A DNA stretch of 38,789 nucleotides from Phycisphaerales bacterium UBA2421 (GTDB taxonomy: Bacteria; Planctomycetota; Phycisphaerae; Tepidisphaerales; Tepidisphaeraceae). Every line of letters starts with the position of its first letter. Positions within the stretch are counted from its first letter, which is position 1. The translations under genes were made by a program, and so were the position numbers. The notes under the pieces are model-generated. The model was not told the DNA's origin. It saw only the letters and a program-made list of their open reading frames with translations, and did not search any database. Where the stretch lies: NCBI GenBank assembly GCA_002343075.1, contig DDRH01000039.1, forward strand, positions 18,068 to 56,856, written 5' to 3'. Positions 17,859 to 26,777 of the stretch are shown piece by piece.

Positions 17859-20800
17859 ATGCATTCGCTGATTCGCAACGCTGTCGTTGAATTCCTCGAA
17901 TCGCGCCGATTGCTCAGCGCCGGCGATTTGGATCCGACATTCTCCGTTGACGGGTTGGCTGCTATTGACCTGCCGGGTTCGAGCAATGAATTCGCCGCCG
18001 CGGCGCAGGTGCGGGCCGACGGGCGAGTGGTTATCGCGGGGCGCGCCACCGTCGGCACCGAGCTGGACTTCTTTGTAGCGCAGCTGAACGCATCGGGTAC
18101 TCTCGACACCTCATTCGGCGGGGGTGACGGTGTTACGTTTATCGATTTTCAAGTCAACGACGAAGCGACCGATCTGGTGATCGATGACAACGGCAGAATC
18201 GTCGTGGTCGGAACCAGCTCTTCTGGCGCGGGATCCAACGCGCGGCGGTTCGCGGTGGCGCGGCTGACCTCAACCGGGCTTCTCGATCCCAGCTTCAGCG
18301 CCGATGGTAAGGCGTTGATCGACTTCGGCACCAACGCCGACGCACAGGCCGTCGCGCTGCATGGGTCGCTCATTTACGTCGGCGGATACAAAGACCTGGG
18401 CGCGACCGGTCAGTTCGCTCTGGCGCGTCTGCTCAGCACCGGCGCGCCCGACACAAGCTACAGCGGCGATGGTGAAGTCTTCTTCGGATTCGGTGGGAAC
18501 AACGACTCGCGCGCGTATGACATCGCGATCGATGCCGCGGGCCAGGTGGTGATGGTGGGCTACGACGAAAACTTCGCCTCGGGCACCACCGGCAGAAATG
18601 CCGCGTATGCGGTGGTGGGCACCAACGGGCTGGTGAACACCAACTTCAGCGGTGATGGCATCGCGGTGACCGATATCAACGGCGACGACGAAGCCCGTGC
18701 GGTGGCGATCGACGTCTCCGGTCGAATCATCACCGCGGGGTTCAGCGACGGGACAGGCGGATCTGATTTCTTCGCCACCCGGCTGACCGCCTCCGGCGCG
18801 CTCGATTCAAGCTTCAGCACCGACGGGCGATTCAGCGTCAACATTGGCGGCATTGATACAGTCGAAAGCGTCGCGGTCATGGAAGACCTGTCGCTGCGTA
18901 TTTCCGGATCAACCAGCGTCGGCGGATTTCAGGCGGTGCTGGTGCAGGTGAACGCCAATGGTACTCTCGATACCAGCTTCGGCGACGGAGGCGATGGCAT
19001 TCAGACCGTGAACACCGGCGTGATTGAGACAGGATTCGCGCTGGCGGTCGACCCGCGTGGCCGACAGACCGTGCTGGTCGGCACAGACGGGTTCGGGCGG
19101 GTCGCGGCGGCGCGGCTGGTCGATCTGCGCGATCACACCTACAAGGCCAATGCCAGCCTGGATGTGTTTTCACTCAAAAGCGGCACCACGCCCGGCGTTG
19201 ATGGCGCGATGTTTCATTTCGGTGTCGACCAGATCATCCGCAAGTATCGAGCGGATGGATCGATCGATCCGTCATTTGGCGCGTTTGATCTCACAAGCCT
19301 CGATCAGGTCTTTCTGAACATGCTGGTCGCGGATTCAAGCAGTCGACTGTACGTGGTGTCCAACCGAGAGAATGGATCAGGCGTGCTGGTGCCAGAGGTG
19401 AGGCGACTCACCGCAACCGGCGAACTGGATCTCTCGTACGGAATTGCAGGGGTTGCGCGCTTCTCTTTCGCAGACGCCAGTGACGACACCACAATCAGCC
19501 AAATCAAACTTGACGGCAGCAACCGGCTGGTTCTGCTCGGCCGGACCGAGTTCAATGCGCAGTTCGGCGTCGCTCGCCTGACGCCCGGCGGCTTGCTCGA
19601 CAGCAGCTTCTCCGGCGACGGCCTTCTGGTTGAAACACTCACTACCGTCAACGTTGCGTCGTTGCATCTTGCCGTCGATGTTTCCAATCGCGTGGTGGTG
19701 CTGAGGCACGAATTTAGCGCGGTCCTGACTGACAGGACGCGCGTGTTTCGTTACACCGCCGCCGGCGTGCGGGATAACACGTTTGCCGGAAACGGAAACC
19801 TCTCCTTCCAAGTGCCCGGTGCGTTCTTTTTTGACGTGAACGACATTGATGTCGACCCACAAAGTCGAGTGATCATCGGCGGAACCCTGCGCGAACGGTT
19901 CAACTCCGACGAAGAGGCGTTCATCGTCCGCCTCACCACCGCCGGCGCGTTTGACAATAGCTTCTCCGGCGACGGACTGGTGCAACTCAAAACGTTCACG
20001 AACACCGATCAGCGCGGCCGTCAGGTGATTGCAGACGACGCGGGGAACTACTGGGTGTACAGCTCCGTTCGCAATATCAGCAGCGGCGGCGTCACGCACG
20101 GGCTGTTCTACAAACTGCTTCCCAGCGGCGCATTGGCGAGCGACTTTTCGGGCGACGGCATCCACGCCGTCGTGCCGCCCGGGGCCGACTTGCTCGATGG
20201 CTTCGTCCTTGTCGATGTGGAGGGTGCGGTCACCTACGGCGATCTGAACCGCAGCGAGTTTGTCCGGCTGAATGTCTCCCCCGAGGCGCTGACCACAACC
20301 TACCTCTTTGAAACCATGCCGCTACGGGTGCAAGTGACTTTCAATGATGACGTGGGTCAGAGCCTCACCGATTCCGACCTGACGTTCTCCAATACGACCG
20401 CTGGCGGAAGCATCTCCACTTCCCTGTTCGACGTCACGCAGTTTAACCCACTAACCAACACCGCGACCCTTACTTTCAACGGCGGATTCGTGCCTCCAGA
20501 CGGAAACTGGAATCTGACGATCAGTGCAGCAGGTACCACCAACCGCCAGGGCATGAACCTCGCCGGCGACCGCGTCAAGTCGTTCTTCGCCCTCGCCGCT
20601 GACGCAACGCGCGATCGCGCGGTCAACCTTGACGACTTCACCATCCTCGCCGCCAACTTCGGCCAGACTGGGCGCGTGTTCAGCCAGGGCAACTTCAATT
20701 ACGACCCTGCCGGAGCCGTGAATCTGGACGACTTCACCCTTCTGGCGGCGCAGTTCGGAAAGACCCTGGCCTCAGCGGGCGAAACTCCGCGGCGAGCGCC

Positions 20801-20894
20801 GGCGGGCGCGCCGGGCGTCGCCCGACCCGCAGCGTTATTCGCCACGGCGCTCATTGAACTCGTGCGCGATGAATCTGAATCGGTAATGACGTAG
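17859..20894 (+). CDS. delta-60 repeat (DUF5122) propeller, LEPR-XLL dockerin protein (paralogue)
   Basis: A 1011-residue protein with a clear start: AAGGAG (17844-17849) lies nine bases before ATG 17859. The leader is only MHSLIRNAVV before EFLESRRLLSA. Delta-60 repeats follow from about 27 to 800 (for example LSTGAPDTSYSGDG and ASGALDSSFSTDG). Over roughly the first 380 residues it is closely similar to the 14098 gene, for instance IDFQVNDEA and GTSSSGAGSNAR; the second half is more diverged. Then come an Ig-like module with PPDGNWNLTIS (the usual Tyr replaced by Trp), the dockerin (about 913-973: DATRDRAVNLDDFTILAANF, then NYDPAGAVNLDDF) and a tail ending ESVMT. In the first loop the usual Asn at position 3 is Thr. 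It is probably exported and structural. Confidence 0.88.
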   Translation: MHSLIRNAVVEFLESRRLLSAGDLDPTFSVDGLAAIDLPGSSNEFAAAAQVRADGRVVIAGRATVGTELDFFVAQLNASGTLDTSFGGGDGVTFIDFQVNDEATDLVIDDNGRIVVVGTSSSGAGSNARRFAVARLTSTGLLDPSFSADGKALIDFGTNADAQAVALHGSLIYVGGYKDLGATGQFALARLLSTGAPDTSYSGDGEVFFGFGGNNDSRAYDIAIDAAGQVVMVGYDENFASGTTGRNAAYAVVGTNGLVNTNFSGDGIAVTDINGDDEARAVAIDVSGRIITAGFSDGTGGSDFFATRLTASGALDSSFSTDGRFSVNIGGIDTVESVAVMEDLSLRISGSTSVGGFQAVLVQVNANGTLDTSFGDGGDGIQTVNTGVIETGFALAVDPRGRQTVLVGTDGFGRVAAARLVDLRDHTYKANASLDVFSLKSGTTPGVDGAMFHFGVDQIIRKYRADGSIDPSFGAFDLTSLDQVFLNMLVADSSSRLYVVSNRENGSGVLVPEVRRLTATGELDLSYGIAGVARFSFADASDDTTISQIKLDGSNRLVLLGRTEFNAQFGVARLTPGGLLDSSFSGDGLLVETLTTVNVASLHLAVDVSNRVVVLRHEFSAVLTDRTRVFRYTAAGVRDNTFAGNGNLSFQVPGAFFFDVNDIDVDPQSRVIIGGTLRERFNSDEEAFIVRLTTAGAFDNSFSGDGLVQLKTFTNTDQRGRQVIADDAGNYWVYSSVRNISSGGVTHGLFYKLLPSGALASDFSGDGIHAVVPPGADLLDGFVLVDVEGAVTYGDLNRSEFVRLNVSPEALTTTYLFETMPLRVQVTFNDDVGQSLTDSDLTFSNTTAGGSISTSLFDVTQFNPLTNTATLTFNGGFVPPDGNWNLTISAAGTTNRQGMNLAGDRVKSFFALAADATRDRAVNLDDFTILAANFGQTGRVFSQGNFNYDPAGAVNLDDFTLLAAQFGKTLASAGETPRRAPAGAPGVARPAALFATALIELVRDESESVMT

Positions 20895-20925
20895 TTGTTT
20901 CATTTATAACCGTCACAAGTTAGCC

Positions 20926-20941
20926 GCGTCGCTCGCGACGC
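20926..20941 (+). terminator. short GC hairpin after the delta-60 gene
   Basis: GCGTCGC-TC-GCGACGC forms a perfect 6-7 bp stem 31 bases behind the stop codon, followed by AATCCTGTTT. It is short and the T-run is weak, so this is a tentative terminator. Confidence 0.4.
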
Positions 20942-20952
20942 AATCCTGTTTC

Positions 20953-21000
20953 CTGGCCTCTAGCTTCTGACTACCGACTTCAGACTCCTAACCCTGCAAC
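20953..21000 (+). repeat. CTGACT/ACTCCT-rich dispersed-repeat-like segment
   Basis: The segment is built from words such as TAGCTTCTGACTACCGACTT and CAGACTCCTAACC. It resembles, in reverse complement, the insertion at 22256-22316 inside the kinase gene (shared pattern GCTTCYGACT ... CTCCTRA). It has no coding potential. Confidence 0.45.
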
Positions 21001-21120
21001 TCCAGCAGAGTTACGCGTCGATCAGGCAAGAGGTGCTGGAGCGCGTCGTCGTCGTCGCTGGATCATTCTCGAGATCGATTTCTCACCGCATCGGCAGCGA
21101 ATTCTGATACGATCTTTCGC

Positions 21121-21690
21121 ATGGCCGGTGCCGATGTCACGCAGATTATCAATGCGATCAACGCCGGCGATTTGCGCGCCAGCGACGAGCTGTTGCCTCT
21201 GGTGTATCAGGAGCTGCGCCAGTTGGCGTTGTCGCGCATGGCTGCGGAAAAAGCAGGTCAGACGCTTCAACCGACCGCGCTGGTGCACGAAGCGTACTTG
21301 CGGCTGGTCGGCCGGCCAGATGCAAAGTGGGACGGCCGCGGACATTTTTTTGCGGCGGCGGCGGAGGCGATGCGGCGGATTCTCATCGAACGCGCCCGCC
21401 GGCGAAACGCCCTTAAACACGGCGGCGGGAAGCAGCGCGTCGAGCTGGAGAGACTTGAAGTAGCCGATGAACAGCGCGCCGACGAGTTGCTGGCGCTGGA
21501 TGAAGCGCTCGATGAACTCGAGAAACACGACCCCGATGCCGCCCGGCTGGTGAAGCTTCGCTACTTCGCCGGCCTTTCGCATCAGGAAGCAGCCGAGGCG
21601 ATGGGCGTGTCGCGGCGCGTGGCCGATCGGTTGTGGGCGCTGGCGCGGGCGTGGCTGTATCAGCGTATCGCAGACGACCCGCGTTCGTAA
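21121..21690 (+). CDS. ECF-type RNA polymerase sigma factor
   Basis: A 189-residue sigma factor. It has the opening VTQIINAINAGD, a region-2-like helix (LLPLVYQELRQLALSRMAAE, about 26-45), TLQPTALVHEAYLRL (about 55-69), and FFAAAAEAMRRILIERARRR. The C-terminal region 4 helix-turn-helix is LSHQEAAEAMGVSRRVADRLW (about 158-178). This pattern is that of the sigma group typical of planctomycetes, and length and domains are complete. No clear ribosome-binding site precedes ATG 21121. The kinase gene begins 102 bases downstream in the same direction. Such sigma/kinase neighbours are common in this phylum, and the kinase may control the sigma factor (inference). There is no anti-sigma gene nearby. 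Confidence 0.88.
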   Translation: MAGADVTQIINAINAGDLRASDELLPLVYQELRQLALSRMAAEKAGQTLQPTALVHEAYLRLVGRPDAKWDGRGHFFAAAAEAMRRILIERARRRNALKHGGGKQRVELERLEVADEQRADELLALDEALDELEKHDPDAARLVKLRYFAGLSHQEAAEAMGVSRRVADRLWALARAWLYQRIADDPRS

Positions 21691-21792
21691 GTGACCGATT
21701 GTTGCGCGCGATTGGATGATCGCGCACGTCGGCGGCGGATTCTCGGCGTGCAAACCGACGCTCGTTAACGCATTGAGCGATGCGGAGTAAGC

Positions 21793-24354
21793 ATGGCCAA
21801 GTGGAGCCCGAAGGCAAACGAAATCTTCCTCGCTTCAATTGAGATCGCTGCGCCGCAGGAGCGCGCGCGGTATGTGGAGAAATCGTGCGCAGGCGATGTC
21901 GAACTGCGCTGCGCGGTGGACGAACTACTTTCCGCCGCCGAGCGGGCGGCGCGGTCGAGCTTCCTTGAGTCGCAGGCCAGCGCTACTCTAAGCGCGCCCA
22001 ACGTCGCCGCCGCCGAACTATTTGGAACCATCATCGGCAATTACAAATTGCTCGATCGCCTTGGTGAGGGCGGTTTCGGCGTGGTTTACCTGGCTGAGCA
22101 GCTTCAGCCCGTCCAGCGGCAAGTTGCGATCAAGATTATCAAACCGGGAATGGACTCGCGCCAGGTGATCTCTCGTTTCGAAACCGAGCGGCAGGCGCTG
22201 GCGTTGATGGATCATCCCAACATCGCCAAAGTGTTTGATGCAGGAGCAATACCCGAAGTCAGGAATCAGGAGCCAGCAGTCGGAAGCCAGACGCCAGAAC
22301 TGACTCCTGGCTCTGGTCGACCGTTCTTCGTCATGGAACTGGTCAACGGCCTGCCCATCACCAAGTACGCCGACAGGGAACAACTGTCGCCGCAGCAGCG
22401 GTTGGAGTTGTTCATTCCAGTCTGCCAAGCCGTGCAGCACGCGCATCAGAAGGGCGTGATTCATCGCGACCTCAAACCTTCCAACGTCATCATTGCGCTC
22501 TACGACGGCAAGCCCGTGCCAAAGGTGATCGACTTTGGTGTGGCGAAGGCGATCGGTTCGAAGCTCGGAGAAGAAACGGTTCACACCGACGTGGGCGCGA
22601 TCATCGGCACGCTGGAGTACATGTCGCCGGAGCAGGCGGAGTTGAACAACCTCGACATCGACACGCGGGCTGATATCTACTCATTGGGTGTCATTCTCTA
22701 TGAATTGCTTACCGGCGCGCCGCCGTTTACCGCGAAGCAACTGCGCAGCGCTGCATTCGATGAGATGCTGAAGATGATCCGCGAGATCGAGCCGATGAAG
22801 CCCAGCACGCGGTTGCTGGAACGGGCCGCGAACGTCAGCGACCGGTCGTTGGCGCTGGCGGCTCGTCAGTTGCTCGGCGAACTCGATTGGATCGTGATGA
22901 AGGCCCTGGAGAAAGACCGCGCCCGCCGCTACGAAACCGCCAACGGTATGGCGATGGATTTGCAGCGATACCTGGCGGATGAACCGGTTCTCGCAGGGCC
23001 GCCATCGCGCCTGTATCGCGCGCGTAAGTTCCTTCGTCGCCACAAGTTTGGCGTGGCGAGTTCGGTCGGCATATCGTTGCTCCTGATCGGTGGAATAGTC
23101 GGGACGACTCTCGGACTGATCGAAGCGCGCACCCAGCGCGACGAAGCGCGTCGCCAGCAAGGGCTGGCGGAAAATCACTATGAGCAGGCGTTGGCAGTGA
23201 GCCGGTTTCAGGCCGACATGCTCGCTGCTGTCGATCCGGCCAAGTTGCTGGGCGACAAGGTGACCGTTCTACAAGCCGTAACCGCCGCCGTCACTGAACT
23301 GGATGCCGGCAAGCTCAACGATCAGCCGCTGGTTGAGGCCAATGTGCGCACGGTAATCGGCAATTCTCTCAACGCGCTGGGCCGCTACGATCTGGCCGAG
23401 CCTAACCATCGGCGGTCTCTGGAGCTGCGTCGTGGCGCGCTCGGCGCCGAAAGTGAGCTGCTCGCGCCGTCGCTGCGCAATCTCGCCAAGAGTCTGCAAA
23501 ACCTCGGCCGGCTTAAAGAGGCCGAGTCGCTGTTTCGCGAGTCATTGGAGATCTATCGAAAGAGTGTTCCCGAAGGCGAAGCAGCGATTCCCATCGCCAG
23601 TGCACACGTATCTGAAGTATTGAAGCTGCAGGGCAAGTTCATGGACGCTGAAAAGTTCGCGCGCGAAGCACTGGAGCTTCAGCGGCGGATTCAACCCGTG
23701 CCCGATTCGACCACCGACGGTATATTGACCAACCTTGGATTGGTCTTGCGTGCGCAGCAAAAACTGGACGAAGCCGAGCCGCTGCTTCGCGAGTCGCTGG
23801 CGTATCGCCGCCGCGCGCTGCCGGCCAATCATCCCGACTTACCGCGCGCGATCGGAAACCTCGCAACGCTCGTCGCTGATCAGGAGAAGCCTCAAGAGGC
23901 CGAGAAGCTGTTTTACGAGGTGCTGGCGATCCAGGAAAAAGTGCTGCCTGTGAATCACCCCGATTTATCGCTGACGCGTTTCAACATCGGCATCGCGCTG
24001 CTCGATCAGAACAAACCCGCCGACGCCGAGCCGCTGCTTCGGCGGGCGCTGGTCGATGCCAGCAGCACGCTGGGAGAAAACCATCAACTCGCCATCAACG
24101 CGCGCAGAAATCTCGGCAGGGCGCTGGTCGATCTGCGTCGCTTTGAGGAAGCCGAAACAGAGCTGCTCTCCGCCGAAAAGCGCCAGTCGGCGGCGCCCAA
24201 CGCGCCGAAAGATCGCCACGTTCGCTGCGTGCGTGCGCTGGTCGGGCTTTACGAAGAGTGGGACAAGTCTGAACCGGGGAAGGGGTACGACGAGGAAGCC
24301 CGAAAGTGGCGTGCCAAGCTCCCTGCGACACAGCCGGCGACGGCAACACAGTAG
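21793..24354 (+). CDS. receptor-like Ser/Thr protein kinase with TPR repeats
   Basis: An 853-residue membrane-bound kinase. ATG 21793 has GGAG 5 bases upstream. A short N-terminal segment precedes the kinase domain: glycine loop GEGGFGVVY (about 90-99), catalytic Lys in VAIKIIKPG (about 114), HRDLKPSNV (about 223), DFGVAK (about 246) and an APE-like SPEQAE. All catalytic residues are present. A transmembrane helix at about 420-441 (VGISLLLIGGIVGTTLGLI) is followed by tetratricopeptide repeats (about 465-800) with the pattern of kinesin-light-chain-like TPRs (ALGRYDLAEPNHRRSLELR). It should phosphorylate Ser/Thr in the cytosol and sense through the TPR part. Oddity: residues about 155-175 of the kinase domain are encoded by a repeat-like insertion (22256-22316), between KVFDAGA and RPFFVMEL. 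Confidence 0.92.
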   Translation: MAKWSPKANEIFLASIEIAAPQERARYVEKSCAGDVELRCAVDELLSAAERAARSSFLESQASATLSAPNVAAAELFGTIIGNYKLLDRLGEGGFGVVYLAEQLQPVQRQVAIKIIKPGMDSRQVISRFETERQALALMDHPNIAKVFDAGAIPEVRNQEPAVGSQTPELTPGSGRPFFVMELVNGLPITKYADREQLSPQQRLELFIPVCQAVQHAHQKGVIHRDLKPSNVIIALYDGKPVPKVIDFGVAKAIGSKLGEETVHTDVGAIIGTLEYMSPEQAELNNLDIDTRADIYSLGVILYELLTGAPPFTAKQLRSAAFDEMLKMIREIEPMKPSTRLLERAANVSDRSLALAARQLLGELDWIVMKALEKDRARRYETANGMAMDLQRYLADEPVLAGPPSRLYRARKFLRRHKFGVASSVGISLLLIGGIVGTTLGLIEARTQRDEARRQQGLAENHYEQALAVSRFQADMLAAVDPAKLLGDKVTVLQAVTAAVTELDAGKLNDQPLVEANVRTVIGNSLNALGRYDLAEPNHRRSLELRRGALGAESELLAPSLRNLAKSLQNLGRLKEAESLFRESLEIYRKSVPEGEAAIPIASAHVSEVLKLQGKFMDAEKFAREALELQRRIQPVPDSTTDGILTNLGLVLRAQQKLDEAEPLLRESLAYRRRALPANHPDLPRAIGNLATLVADQEKPQEAEKLFYEVLAIQEKVLPVNHPDLSLTRFNIGIALLDQNKPADAEPLLRRALVDASSTLGENHQLAINARRNLGRALVDLRRFEEAETELLSAEKRQSAAPNAPKDRHVRCVRALVGLYEEWDKSEPGKGYDEEARKWRAKLPATQPATATQ
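22256..22316 (+). repeat. dispersed-repeat-like insertion inside the kinase gene
   Basis: The DNA is built of words GTCAGGAATCAGGAGCCAG, GTCGGAAGCCAGACGCCAG and CTGACTCCTGGCTCTGG. The first and last can pair imperfectly into a hairpin (10 of 13 positions Watson-Crick, the rest mostly G-T). The encoded residues are polar (EVRNQEPAVGSQTPELTPGS) and lie where related kinases have only two to four residues (from memory). The frame is kept. Confidence 0.6.
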
Positions 24355-24420
24355 TATTCTGCTCGACGGGGAAGATCTACGCGCGGGCAATCATTCCAAT
24401 TCCACGCGATCGCGCTGATC

Positions 24421-25344
24421 TCACGCCGCTTCGAGTTGTCGCGGTGGTTCGTTCTCCTGTGACCGCAATTCGCGCGCGACGATCGCATGGCCGGGCGCGC
24501 GTTGCTGCGCTTCCAAGAGCGCCACATACACCGTCGTGCCGTGTTCAATTTGCGCGCGATCCTGCAACGAATCAGGCGAAACGTCGATCATCTTCGGCAT
24601 GTCAAATCCTGGCCGCGCGCCGCCCATCAGGTGATGCGTGCCGCCTTCGATCCAGCCGACCGCCGTCGAACTAAACGGGCCGACGTTGCCCGCCGAATCG
24701 GCCCATCGGCCCCAATACACCACGCGCATCGGCACGCGCGCCATCGGCGGGGTGAGCGTGATCGGGCTGCGCGTGAACGATCGCAGATACAACGGCCGAC
24801 TGCCGGGAGTCGCGCCGGGAAAGTTCGGAATCGGCTCATCGGGCGCGATTAAGTCGCAGAACAGTTCCAGCCGCACCGCGCCGTCGGGTTTGGCCTTGCG
24901 ATAATCGGCCGCGGTAAATTGCAGCTCATGCACCGGCACGGCCCCGTTGTCATGGATCGCACGGACAAACTCCAAGCGCGGCGGTTCGTTGGGAACCGTC
25001 AGCACCTTCGGCTTGGCAGTTCGTTCGCGCATGCCCAGGCCGATTTTCGTTGCGGCGTCGATGGATTCATTGACGCGCACGAGATGCGCGATCCGCCGGA
25101 TGCGTTTCTCCGCGATTGCGCGCGCTTCCTCCTTGGCCGCCGTCGCCGTGGTGGCCGACGATCGCGTTCCGCCACCGCGCGCTGCGGTCAGTACCGCTCG
25201 AAACCGCGCCACCTCCGCCGTCAGCGCCGACGATTCTTCGGCTGAGACCGAATAGCGTTGCGGAGCGTTGGCAATGGTGCGCGCAAAGTGCTCCGCCATG
25301 GCTACGAAGTCGATATCGCCATTGGGAATGAATTTTTTGTTCAT
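24421..25344 (-). CDS. hypothetical protein, about 307 aa
   Basis: A 307-residue protein of unknown role, convergent with the kinase gene (66-base gap). The start MNKKFIPNGDIDF at 25344 is chosen because GGA lies about ten bases upstream and the sequence becomes protein-like here; the frame is open further to 25827, but that part is arginine-rich and unlike a normal N-terminus. Residues 1-100 look helical (AMAEHFARTIANAPQRY, EEARAIAEKRIRRIAHLVR); the C-terminal half is beta-rich with RMRVVYWG..-type text (VPMRVVYWGRWADSAGNVGP). I recognise it as similar to uncharacterised planctomycete proteins that repeat this layout, with no named domain. No signal peptide or membrane helix. Confidence 0.7.
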   Translation of the reverse strand: MNKKFIPNGDIDFVAMAEHFARTIANAPQRYSVSAEESSALTAEVARFRAVLTAARGGGTRSSATTATAAKEEARAIAEKRIRRIAHLVRVNESIDAATKIGLGMRERTAKPKVLTVPNEPPRLEFVRAIHDNGAVPVHELQFTAADYRKAKPDGAVRLELFCDLIAPDEPIPNFPGATPGSRPLYLRSFTRSPITLTPPMARVPMRVVYWGRWADSAGNVGPFSSTAVGWIEGGTHHLMGGARPGFDMPKMIDVSPDSLQDRAQIEHGTTVYVALLEAQQRAPGHAIVARELRSQENEPPRQLEAA

Positions 25345-26142
25345 GATGCGACTTTCCTTATCGAAAGATCGACCGGTAATCCGCCGCTCGCCGCGGCGCT
25401 GGGTCGTCGCATCTGCTCCCGCCGTTGATTCATCGACGAAAAACGCCGGATGCTTGAGCGGGCTGAGTCCGATACACGTTGCGGGCGCGGCAGCGCAATC
25501 GCTCTGCCGCCGGGCCGGGAGGTTGAGCGCATCGCCTGATGCATCGAGCCACAAGTCGCTTTCACCGAGCCGCGCGGCCCGATCAACCAGCCGCCGCGCC
25601 CGCTTATGAGGGCGAAATCCCCGAAGCCGCGCATCCCGGCGGCACGCCAGTTCCGCCGTTTCACCGAGCCTGGTCGCGACGCCAGAGTCCGAGCCTCGAG
25701 GCCCGAACATCGGGCGCGACGATTCGAAGCCGAGACTGTTTCCGCGGAAGATGACTTCGCCTCCGCGAAACTCAATCGCGCGCATCGTCGCCAGAAAATC
25801 ATTCCCGCCAAACCCCGCCCCGCGCACGTGAAGAGAGAACTTGCATCACGGAGAAGGAAAACGATCAACTCGAAGAAAGACAACCAACCCGCAAGAGAAC
25901 ACTTCGCGCGCGGGGACGGAGAAAGAACATCCGCGGCGCATGAAAGCCGCTACGCAGCGCATGAAACCAGACGCGGCAATGCGCAACAGACAGAAATCCC
26001 CCGGAGAAACCTCGCACGCGGGAGATGAAGGCACGTGCGCAGAGCAAGTCGCAAGACGTCAGAACAGGATCAGGTGCGTGATTGTCAAGCGGTAATGAAG
26101 CAGGGCGTGACGAGAACGAGGCATAACGGATCAGCATTGAAC
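25345..26142. other. long upstream region, two open frames, T-poor plus strand
   Basis: Two minus-strand frames stay open upstream of the hypothetical gene. One is in frame with it (to 25827). The other (25883-25341) stops with TGA overlapping the ATG as ATGA. Both encode arginine/serine-rich sequence with no recognised domain, so neither is called a gene; a decayed gene is possible. From about 25826 to 26130 the plus strand is A-rich and poor in T, with GCGCATGAAA repeated twice near 25937-25970. Confidence 0.45.
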
Positions 26143-26199
26143 GGCCGGCCCGGCACCGACCAGCATTCGAATTACAAGGACCGTTCCGCCGGGCCGGTC
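26143..26199. repeat. inverted repeat downstream of the 74-aa gene
   Basis: GGCCGGCCCGGC (26143-26154) can pair with 26188-26199 over 12 bp (one G-T pair) around a 33-base loop. It starts 16 bases behind the stop of the minus-strand gene at 26215. There is no T-run, so it may be a transcript-end structure rather than a classical terminator. Confidence 0.5.
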
Positions 26200-26214
26200 C
26201 ATTCCAGCGTGGGG

Positions 26215-26439
26215 TTATTCGTCGCCGCGCGGCCGCTCCATCAGCGCGATGATACGATCCAGCTTTGCCTCCACGGCAGCATTATGGCGCTTGTACTCTT
26301 CGGAGTCCGATTGTGCTTTTGTGAGAAACGACTCGGTCTTCTGCTGCCGCGCCCGCGCCGAGATGATGACCCAGACGTAGAAGAGCGCCAACGCCCCGAG
26401 TATCAGAAGGATCGAGTTCTGACGGATGAAGTCGCCCAC
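26215..26439 (-). CDS. small single-helix membrane protein, 74 aa
   Basis: The frame is open upstream to 26706, but only the part from GTG 26439 looks like protein, and AAGGA stands six bases before that GTG. Residues about 9-26 (SILLILGALALFYVWVII) form one membrane helix. The rest (ARARQQKTESFLTKAQSDSE, then VEAKLDRIIALME) is charged and helical, probably a short coiled coil. Layout resembles small proteins with one membrane helix and a coiled coil near the C-terminus; no function is known. A -10-like TATAAT with a palindrome lies just upstream. Confidence 0.65.
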   Translation of the reverse strand: MGDFIRQNSILLILGALALFYVWVIISARARQQKTESFLTKAQSDSEEYKRHNAAVEAKLDRIIALMERPRGDE

Positions 26440-26466
26440 CGAGTTCCTTTCGACGAATAACCACTT

Positions 26467-26498
26467 ATTATACGGACCGCTCGGTCCAGATGACACAA
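26467..26498 (-). promoter_or_regulatory. possible promoter with palindromic operator for the 74-aa gene
   Basis: On the minus strand, TATAAT occupies 26472-26467, about 28 bases before the GTG. TGTCAT (26495-26490) at 17-base spacing or TTGTGT (26498-26493) at 20 could be the -35 element. Between them is a perfect palindrome, GGACCG-CT-CGGTCC (26474-26487), in the usual place for an operator. Planctomycete promoters are poorly defined, so this rests on resemblance to the sigma-70 consensus. Confidence 0.4.
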
Positions 26499-26777
26499 CC
26501 ATCCCGCGTCGCCGCGCGGCGTCGCAACTGGTTGAATTGTAAGCACTTTGCCCAAGACGGACAAAATAACGAATGAAGCAAATCCGGACGCGCTGTTGAA
26601 TCTTCAACAAACGGTTCGCCGGCTCGGACCGAACGCGACGCCTTGAAGTCGGTGGAAGCCGGGCGAGGAGAAGAAGGCCCGGCGAGGACGTCGGCGGGGC
26701 CGGCAAGATCGGTGTAATCGCAACGCTTCACGGTGCAAACCGTCCGCCTCTTTCGCATTAATGGCAAGAGGTGAACT

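Noticed and set aside
26440..26706. N-terminal extension of the 74-aa membrane protein
   Set aside because: The sequence is arginine/serine-rich without pattern, crosses the candidate promoter and palindrome, and a good ribosome-binding site precedes GTG 26439.
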